DNA of 64,000 bases from JBFJKD01 sp041601945 (GTDB lineage: Bacteria; Pseudomonadota; Gammaproteobacteria; Pseudomonadales; Porticoccaceae): assembly GCA_041601945.1 (NCBI GenBank), contig JBFIHG010000005.1:1-64000 (forward strand), in the 5' to 3' direction. A program made the position numbers and the translations under genes. Of the stretch, positions 58,988-64,000 are shown one piece after another; within the stretch, counting starts at the first letter, position 1; every line of letters begins with the position of its first letter. The notes below the pieces were generated by a model. The model had not been told where the DNA came from, ran no database searches, and was given only the letters and a program-made list of their open reading frames with translations.

Positions 58988-59392
58988 TCAGTCGGATCTG
59001 GAATCTTTGTGGTGCTGGCGCGCCGCCGCCAATCCGCTGACGTAATCGTACAGCCGAATCCGCAGCTCGTGCTCCAGGCGGGGTAGAAATTCCGCCACCA
59101 GGTCCTCGACAATGGCTTCGATTTTCTCCACCTCGTGACTGCCGGGCAGGGGTAAATCCTGAAACAGAGGCGGCTGCTGGAAAGGTGATTCTTGTTCCTC
59201 GTCGCCGTTCTCCGCGCCATGCAACTCCGTAAGAATGGGTATATCCAGATCGTCCGCGTCGAGTTGGTCTTCGGGCAGCGCCACCAGATCATCTACCGTG
59301 GGAATGCCGTCCTCTGACGGGGGTGGCGCTGAGCCGCCGACGTTGCGGTGGAAAGGGTCGGGGGAAATTTTGTGCGGGGCGTCGTCGCTCAT
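58988..59392 (-). CDS. Acidic conserved hypothetical protein between holC and valS
   Basis: The 134-residue protein has an acidic, proline-rich, probably disordered N-terminal part (residues 1-85). It is followed by one predicted amphipathic helix region (VEKIEAIVEDLVAEFLPRLE, then ELRIRLYDYVSGLAAARQ). A hypothetical gene occupies the same place between holC and valS in Pseudomonas, so position is conserved though the function is not known. It starts seven bases after holC ends. Confidence 0.75.
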   Translation of the reverse strand: MSDDAPHKISPDPFHRNVGGSAPPPSEDGIPTVDDLVALPEDQLDADDLDIPILTELHGAENGDEEQESPFQQPPLFQDLPLPGSHEVEKIEAIVEDLVAEFLPRLEHELRIRLYDYVSGLAAARQHHKDSRSD

Positions 59393-59399
59393 GGTTTAT

Positions 59400-59843
59400 T
59401 TACGCAGTGGCCGCGGTCAGTGGAAGGCTTTGTTCCTGGAAGCCGAGGGGGTAACCGCGATCCCGGTAATAGCGGTATCGCGCCCGTTTGTGCTCGGTAA
59501 CGGTGTGGTCATCGTAGACAATTTCGATCAGCTTATCAAAACGACTGAACCAGTCCGCCGTGGTAGTGGGACACAGGTTGATTAATAACCCGTGGTGCTG
59601 GTGCGGCGTGTCACCCCAGCTAATACTGATCGCATGGCGTGGTTGCGCAGCGACACTGTGGGCGGTAAGCGCCGCGCCAGGGTAGTTGGTCAGCAGTTGA
59701 TCGAGCTGTGCGCCGACGTGGTGGTCAGGCACGTGCAATAACACGTCGGGGTGAATACTGGCAGCATTTACAGTTAGCTCACAGGCTAACGCCAACGCGC
59801 TTTGATAATCCCCCGGCACCTGATAGAAACTAATGTGGGTCAC
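59400..59843 (-). CDS. holC: DNA polymerase III chi subunit
   Basis: The 147-residue protein has the chi fold: ISFYQVPGDYQSALALACEL, a helix with HVPDHHVGAQLDQLL, SISWGDTPHQHHGLLINLCP and FDKLIEIVYDDHTVTEHKRA. With psi it links the clamp loader to single-stranded DNA-binding protein at the replication fork. It follows pepA by eight bases. Confidence 0.92.
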   Translation of the reverse strand: MTHISFYQVPGDYQSALALACELTVNAASIHPDVLLHVPDHHVGAQLDQLLTNYPGAALTAHSVAAQPRHAISISWGDTPHQHHGLLINLCPTTTADWFSRFDKLIEIVYDDHTVTEHKRARYRYYRDRGYPLGFQEQSLPLTAATA

Positions 59844-59851
59844 GGCAACTC

Positions 59852-61336
59852 TCAGTCGGCCAGGTTGCGCAGATATTCCATTAACAGCGGTACTGGCCGC
59901 CCGGTCGCGCCCTTGGGCGCGCTGTTCCAGGCGGTGCCAGCGATGTCCAGATGGGCCCAGCGGTAGTCTTTGGTAAAGCGCCCGAGAAAACAGGCCGCGG
60001 TCACACTGCCACCGCCCTGACCACCGATATTGGCCATATCCGCAAAATTACTTTTTAACTGCTCGTCGTATTCTTCCCACAGGGGCATTTGCCAGGCTCT
60101 ATCGCCGGAAACCTGGCCGGCAGCGAGTAATTGCCCGGCGAGCTCGTCGTTGTTGCTGAACAGACCGGAGGCATGGTTGCCCAGTGCCACCACGCAGGCG
60201 CCGGTCAGGGTTGCAATGTCAATCACCGCGGCCGGTTTGTAACGGGCGGCGTAGGTCAGGGCGTCGCATAAAATCAGGCGACCTTCGGCGTCGGTATTGA
60301 GAATTTCAATGCTCTGCCCGGACATGGACGTGACCACATCGCCGGGTTTGGTAGCGGCGCCACTGGGCAGATTTTCGACCGCAGGTACGATGCCCACGAC
60401 ATTGATCGGTAGCGCCAACTCAGCGAGGGCCTGCATGACACCGAACACGCTGGCAGCGCCGCACATGTCGTACTTCATTTCGTCCATCTTGGCGCCGGGT
60501 TTAAGGCTGATGCCACCGGAGTCGAAGGTGACCCCTTTACCCACCAGTACCACGGGTGGCTGTGTGCGGTTTTTGGCGCCGCGATATTCCATGGCGATCA
60601 GAAAAGCCGGTTGTTCAGTGCCAGCGGTAACGGACAGCAGCGAACCCATCTTCAGCTCGGCCATCTGTTTTTCGCTGAGTACCCGGGTGGTAATCGCCGG
60701 GTGTTTGCGACCCAGGGCGCGGGCCTGGCTGGCGAGGTAGGCCGGATTACAGGTGTTGCCGGGTAAATCCCCTAGCAGGCGTGCGGCGTTAGCGCCGTTG
60801 GCTACGGCCGCGCCGTATTTCAGACCGGCCTTGATAGCTGGCAACTGTTTGGCATTCGGACTGATGACGGTGATGTGTTTGAGCCTGGACGCAGGCTGAG
60901 GTGTCGACAGGCTTTGGCTATAACGATACTCGGATTCGGTGAACAGCCGCGCGAGTTGCTGAGCAGCCCACTGGTTATCGCCCTGTTCGATTTTAATAGT
61001 GGCGAGGTCGAATAGCGCCGACGTGGCAGGTGTTTTACTCAATGCCTGAGCAGCCGCACGCATAATCTTCAAAAATCCCTGGCGGGAGATAGCATCCATA
61101 CCCACACCGACCAACAGCAGTCGGTGCGCGGCAAGGCCCGCCGGCTCGTGCAGGAGCAGGGTATTACCGGCTTTGCCGTTGATATCGCCCGCCTTGATGC
61201 AGCGCGCAATCAAGCCACCGGAGGCCTTATCGACTTTCCTGGCCGTTGCCGACAAGTCTTTGCCAGAGGATATAGGCAGTACCAGGCAGTCAGTTCTGGT
61301 GGTAGCGACATCGACGTGGCGTGCAGTGAACTTCAT
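59852..61336 (-). CDS. pepA: Cytosol leucyl aminopeptidase PepA
   Basis: The 494-residue M17 aminopeptidase has the metal and catalytic motifs VGKGVTFDSGGISLKPG, MKYDMCGAASVFG and the signature NTDAEGRLILCDAL. It removes N-terminal residues from peptides; PepA also binds DNA as a regulator in E. coli. GGGGGAACC precedes the ATG. It heads the operon, and a promoter candidate lies about 35 bases upstream. Confidence 0.95.
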   Translation of the reverse strand: MKFTARHVDVATTRTDCLVLPISSGKDLSATARKVDKASGGLIARCIKAGDINGKAGNTLLLHEPAGLAAHRLLLVGVGMDAISRQGFLKIMRAAAQALSKTPATSALFDLATIKIEQGDNQWAAQQLARLFTESEYRYSQSLSTPQPASRLKHITVISPNAKQLPAIKAGLKYGAAVANGANAARLLGDLPGNTCNPAYLASQARALGRKHPAITTRVLSEKQMAELKMGSLLSVTAGTEQPAFLIAMEYRGAKNRTQPPVVLVGKGVTFDSGGISLKPGAKMDEMKYDMCGAASVFGVMQALAELALPINVVGIVPAVENLPSGAATKPGDVVTSMSGQSIEILNTDAEGRLILCDALTYAARYKPAAVIDIATLTGACVVALGNHASGLFSNNDELAGQLLAAGQVSGDRAWQMPLWEEYDEQLKSNFADMANIGGQGGGSVTAACFLGRFTKDYRWAHLDIAGTAWNSAPKGATGRPVPLLMEYLRNLAD

Positions 61337-61369
61337 GGTTCCCCCGAGACAAAGATAGATGAATGCTGG

Positions 61370-61398
61370 ATAATCGCGATCTGGCTAGTGTATGCCAA
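61370..61398 (-). promoter_or_regulatory. Promoter candidate of pepA-holC-valS
   Basis: On the minus strand TTGGCA (61398-61393), 17 bases, then GATTAT (61375-61370), about 34 bases before the pepA ATG. The -10 matches four of six consensus positions. Confidence 0.45.
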
Positions 61399-61551
61399 GC
61401 GCGTCACCAGACCAACCGATGGCACGGCATTCGGGTGTCGTAAGCCGGTTATATTGAATAGTTACTGAGTGTCCATGGGGTCGTTGATGAATTTGCCGGT
61501 TGCACAGCCTGTGCTGAATATTCGCTTTCTGGGACACAAGGCCTTCGTGCG

Positions 61552-62655
61552 TTGATTATTTTTCGTTATCTGGCTCGCGATTTACTCGCAATTACCGGTG
61601 CTGTGTGCGCAGTACTGTTGCTGGTTGTAATCAGCAGCCGTTTTGTTAAATATCTGGCGGATGCCGCCGCGGGTTATCTGGACGCGAATATTCTGTTTGC
61701 GCTGATTGGTTATCGCATTCCGGGCTTTTTGGAACTTATTTTACCGTTAGCATTTTTTCTGGCGATTTTACTTGCCTACGGGCGTTTGTACGTCGATAGT
61801 GAAATGACTGTGCTATTTGCCTGTGGTATGAGTAAAAACAGGTTATTGGGTTACACCATGGCGGTTGCGCTGGTGATAGCGGTGCTGGTGGGTTGGCTGA
61901 GTCTGTCCGTCAGTCCGGGTGGACTGGCAAAAGTCGATGCCCTGTTTCAGGCGCAAACCCAGCGCGATGAATTTGAGGGGGTGGAAGCGGGCAAATTCTA
62001 TCAATTGCGCGAAGAGCGGGGCGTAACCTACGCGGAGTCGATCGATGCGCAGCGCAAACTCCATAACGTCTTTCTCGCTGAATCGGGCGGCGCGGCAAGC
62101 AAAGATCCACGCCTGGTGATCGTGGTTGCGACCAGTGGCAGTCCGCGCACGGCGCAGGCCAGCGGTGAAAATTATCTGGTGCTCGAAGACGGTTATCGGA
62201 TTCAGGGGGTTCCCGGGCGTGCGGATTTTCAGGTGACGGCGTTTAAGGAATATGGCCAGCGCCTCGCGCGACCCAGAGAAAATAATAAACTATCCGTCAG
62301 GTCCCTGCCCACGCAAACACTGTGGAACTCCGACGATCCGAAACATATCGCAACATTGCAGTGGCGCTATTCGGTGCCGATGCTGGTGTTGGTGGTCAGT
62401 CTGATGGCAGTGCCGTTAAGTCGTACTAATCCGCGCTCGGGTCGGTTTGTGAAGATTTTGCCAGCGGTGCTGTTATACATTCTCTATCTGGTTGCGCTCA
62501 ACGGTGCAAAAAGTTATCTCGAAGACGACAAACTTGCGCCCTGGATCGGATTGTGGTTTGTGCATTTTATTTTTCTCGCCGTTGCGGCGGGGTTACTGGC
62601 CTGGGATAACGGATGGCGTCCACGTTGGTCATTGCTGCGTCGGTGGGCTGAATAA
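61552..62655 (+). CDS. lptF: LPS export system permease LptF
   Basis: The 367-residue inner-membrane protein of the LptB2FGC transporter extracts lipopolysaccharide from the inner membrane. It has three N-terminal helices (IIFRYLARDLLAITGAVCAV; IPGFLELILPLAFFLAILLA), a periplasmic beta-jellyroll part (residues about 130-260) and three C-terminal helices. The start is a TTG at 61552, which gives the standard N-terminus; no ATG in frame fits. lptG overlaps the stop codon by one base. Confidence 0.95.
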   Translation: MIIFRYLARDLLAITGAVCAVLLLVVISSRFVKYLADAAAGYLDANILFALIGYRIPGFLELILPLAFFLAILLAYGRLYVDSEMTVLFACGMSKNRLLGYTMAVALVIAVLVGWLSLSVSPGGLAKVDALFQAQTQRDEFEGVEAGKFYQLREERGVTYAESIDAQRKLHNVFLAESGGAASKDPRLVIVVATSGSPRTAQASGENYLVLEDGYRIQGVPGRADFQVTAFKEYGQRLARPRENNKLSVRSLPTQTLWNSDDPKHIATLQWRYSVPMLVLVVSLMAVPLSRTNPRSGRFVKILPAVLLYILYLVALNGAKSYLEDDKLAPWIGLWFVHFIFLAVAAGLLAWDNGWRPRWSLLRRWAE

Positions 62656-63716
62656 TGCGCCTGTTGTCCCGCTATGTTGCTACTACAGTGCTGGGTGCTA
62701 TTGGCATCGTACTGTTGATCGTGGTCGGCATTGATTCGATTGCAAGTGTGGTGGACGGCGCGGGCGATATTCGCAATCAGTATCAATTTTCCGATGTGTT
62801 GTACAACACCTTGCTCGAAGTGCCTTCGAGCGCTTATATCAATCTTCCGTTTGCGGCCCTGATAGGGTGTCTGCTGGGCATGGGTTTGATGGCCGGCAAC
62901 AGTGAGCTGGTGGTAATGCGCACCGCGGGTGTATCGCTATTACGGATTGCCGGATTTGTCACGCGGCCGGTACTAGTGTTGGTGGTTATCAGTGTAATCA
63001 TCGGCGAGTGGGTCGTGCCGTTTACGGATCAACTGGCAGAAAGCCGACGCATGGTATTGCGTGGCGAACAAAAAATGTTATCTGCCACTAGCGGGGTCTG
63101 GAATCGCGAAGGGAATGAGTTTGTGCATTTCAATGCTGTGTATCCCAACGGCCAGTTGCATGGCGTTACCCGCTATCAGTTTAACGCGGAACAACAATTA
63201 CAAGCGGCGAGTTACGCCAAACGCGCTACCTATATGGGTAGTCATTGGCAGGAAGAGCAGGGCGAGGTAACGCAATTTAACGAAAACGGCACTGCGGTCA
63301 GTACATTTGATGTACGTGAATGGCAGACGCCGATGTCGCCGGATTTATTGCAATTACTGGTTATGCCACCCGAATCTCTGTCCATGCGCAGCCTGCATCA
63401 TTATGGAAATTACCTGGAGGAACAGGGCCAGGAATCCGCGCGCTACTGGTTATCGTTCTGGAGCAAAGCCCTACAACCGGCGATTGTATTGAGTCTCGTA
63501 CTGATTGCAATCTCGTTTATTTTTGGGCCGCTGCGGGAAGCCACCATGGGTTATCGGATTTTTTCCGGTGTGCTGGTGGGTATCGCGTTTCGCACCTGTC
63601 AGGAATTACTCGGGCCGTCGAGTATAGTGTTTGGTTTTTCGCCCTTCTGGGCGATATTGGTCCCGGTGTTGGTGTCGTGCCTGATTGGTGCGATTCTTCT
63701 GCGCCGTGCTGCCTGA
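62655..63716 (+). CDS. lptG: LPS export system permease LptG
   Basis: The 353-residue partner of LptF has the same six-helix layout: MRLLSRYVATTVLGAIGIVL at the start, the helix region YINLPFAALIGCLLGMGLMA, a periplasmic middle part and FIFGPLREATMGYRIFSGVL near the end. LptF and LptG form the transmembrane core of the LPS exporter. The ATG shares its A with the lptF stop codon (TAATG). Confidence 0.95.
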   Translation: MRLLSRYVATTVLGAIGIVLLIVVGIDSIASVVDGAGDIRNQYQFSDVLYNTLLEVPSSAYINLPFAALIGCLLGMGLMAGNSELVVMRTAGVSLLRIAGFVTRPVLVLVVISVIIGEWVVPFTDQLAESRRMVLRGEQKMLSATSGVWNREGNEFVHFNAVYPNGQLHGVTRYQFNAEQQLQAASYAKRATYMGSHWQEEQGEVTQFNENGTAVSTFDVREWQTPMSPDLLQLLVMPPESLSMRSLHHYGNYLEEQGQESARYWLSFWSKALQPAIVLSLVLIAISFIFGPLREATMGYRIFSGVLVGIAFRTCQELLGPSSIVFGFSPFWAILVPVLVSCLIGAILLRRAA

Positions 63717-63721
63717 TGGAT

Positions 63722-64000
63722 TTATTTCTTTTCTTTGGGTAATTCCACGACCTGTGTTTGCGTTACTTGATCGTGCCACGCGTCGCCGCGGGGGTTAAAA
63801 AAGCACCACAGGTAACCCGCACCAAAGGCTACGAGCGCCAGTGGCGCCAGTGCGCTGCGCAGCCAGCACTGTTTCCAGGTTGGTGTTCCCCCGGCGCGGT
63901 TCTGTAATTGGAGTCGCCAGGTTTTCATCCCCAGGGTTTGACCGCTGCGTCGCCAGCACCAGCTATAGAATAGCGCCAGCGAACCCCACCAGCCGCTTAA
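63722..64000 (-). CDS. RDD family membrane protein (5' part missing)
   Basis: The frame is open from the right edge to the stop at 63722, so the N-terminal part lies beyond 64000. The visible 92 residues include the end of a helix, RRSGQTLGMKTWRLQLQN (the conserved G-Q-T-x-G-K/M region of RDD proteins), and a further helix (LAPLALVAFGAGYLWCFF). They end with a lysine-rich tail. RDD proteins are small membrane proteins of unclear function. Its stop is five bases from the lptG stop, convergent. Confidence 0.85.
   Translation of the reverse strand, partial: LSGWWGSLALFYSWCWRRSGQTLGMKTWRLQLQNRAGGTPTWKQCWLRSALAPLALVAFGAGYLWCFFNPRGDAWHDQVTQTQVVELPKEKK

Overview
The window (64 kb, moderately GC-rich, densely coding, no RNA gene, CRISPR array or insertion sequence that I can see) looks like core chromosome of a free-living, probably marine gammaproteobacterium. 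The pepA-holC-(hypothetical)-valS block divergent from lptF-lptG is the arrangement known from Pseudomonas. The LexA box is of the E. coli type (CTGT-N8-ACAG), and the Pil-Chp-like chemosensory genes, GreB, YajQ and NhaA fit the same group. A Cellvibrionales-like relative is my best guess, but this rests on general resemblance only.

Layout. 1-2.3 kb: the 3' end of a YhiN/HI0933-type flavoprotein and a COG2509 FAD dehydrogenase. 2.4-7.9 kb (minus strand): the SOS mutagenesis cassette imuA-imuB-dnaE2, with a near-perfect LexA operator sitting on its promoter. 8.1-12.8 kb: a TauE/SafE permease, a small membrane protein, an AI-2E family permease, a thioredoxin-like lipoprotein and a methyltransferase. 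12.9-14.2 kb: a degenerate NarX-type sensor and a NarL/FixJ regulator. 14.3-23.4 kb: a chemosensory operon of the Pil-Chp (PilG/H/I/J/ChpA) type behind a good sigma-70 promoter. It has one double-domain regulator, one PilH-like regulator, three CheW proteins, a PilJ-type receptor and a ChpA-type hybrid kinase. A second PilH-like regulator follows on the opposite strand.

23.5-34.5 kb: a chalcone-isomerase-like/TonB fusion protein, a cyclic-nucleotide-binding protein, DNA polymerase IV, an aldehyde dehydrogenase, glycine decarboxylase GcvP, and two tandem DUF3391/HD-GYP c-di-GMP phosphodiesterases. 34.4-40.5 kb: GreB, an S9 oligopeptidase, YciH, a quinone oxidoreductase, an APC permease (all minus strand) and a voltage-gated-type K+ channel.

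40.6-52.3 kb (plus strand) is the most distinctive metabolic block. It holds a propionyl-CoA-synthetase-like enzyme, then three tightly coupled genes: an NAD(P)/FAD/Fe-S oxidoreductase and the alpha and beta subunits of a 2-oxoacid:ferredoxin oxidoreductase. A fused hydantoinase/5-oxoprolinase and a DapA-family lyase follow. Together they suggest a route that makes a 2-oxoacid from a cyclic amide or a lyase substrate and oxidises it to an acyl-CoA with electrons passed to NAD(P). The substrate cannot be read from the sequence. 52.4-64 kb: a DUF899 protein, NhaA, YajQ, a cold-shock/DUF1294 membrane protein, then valS, a hypothetical, holC and pepA (minus), lptF-lptG (plus) and a partial RDD membrane protein at the right edge.

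Candidates for something less described are the chemosensory cluster with its partly degenerate signalling parts, the chalcone-isomerase-like/TonB fusion, and the oxidoreductase/oxoprolinase/lyase block.
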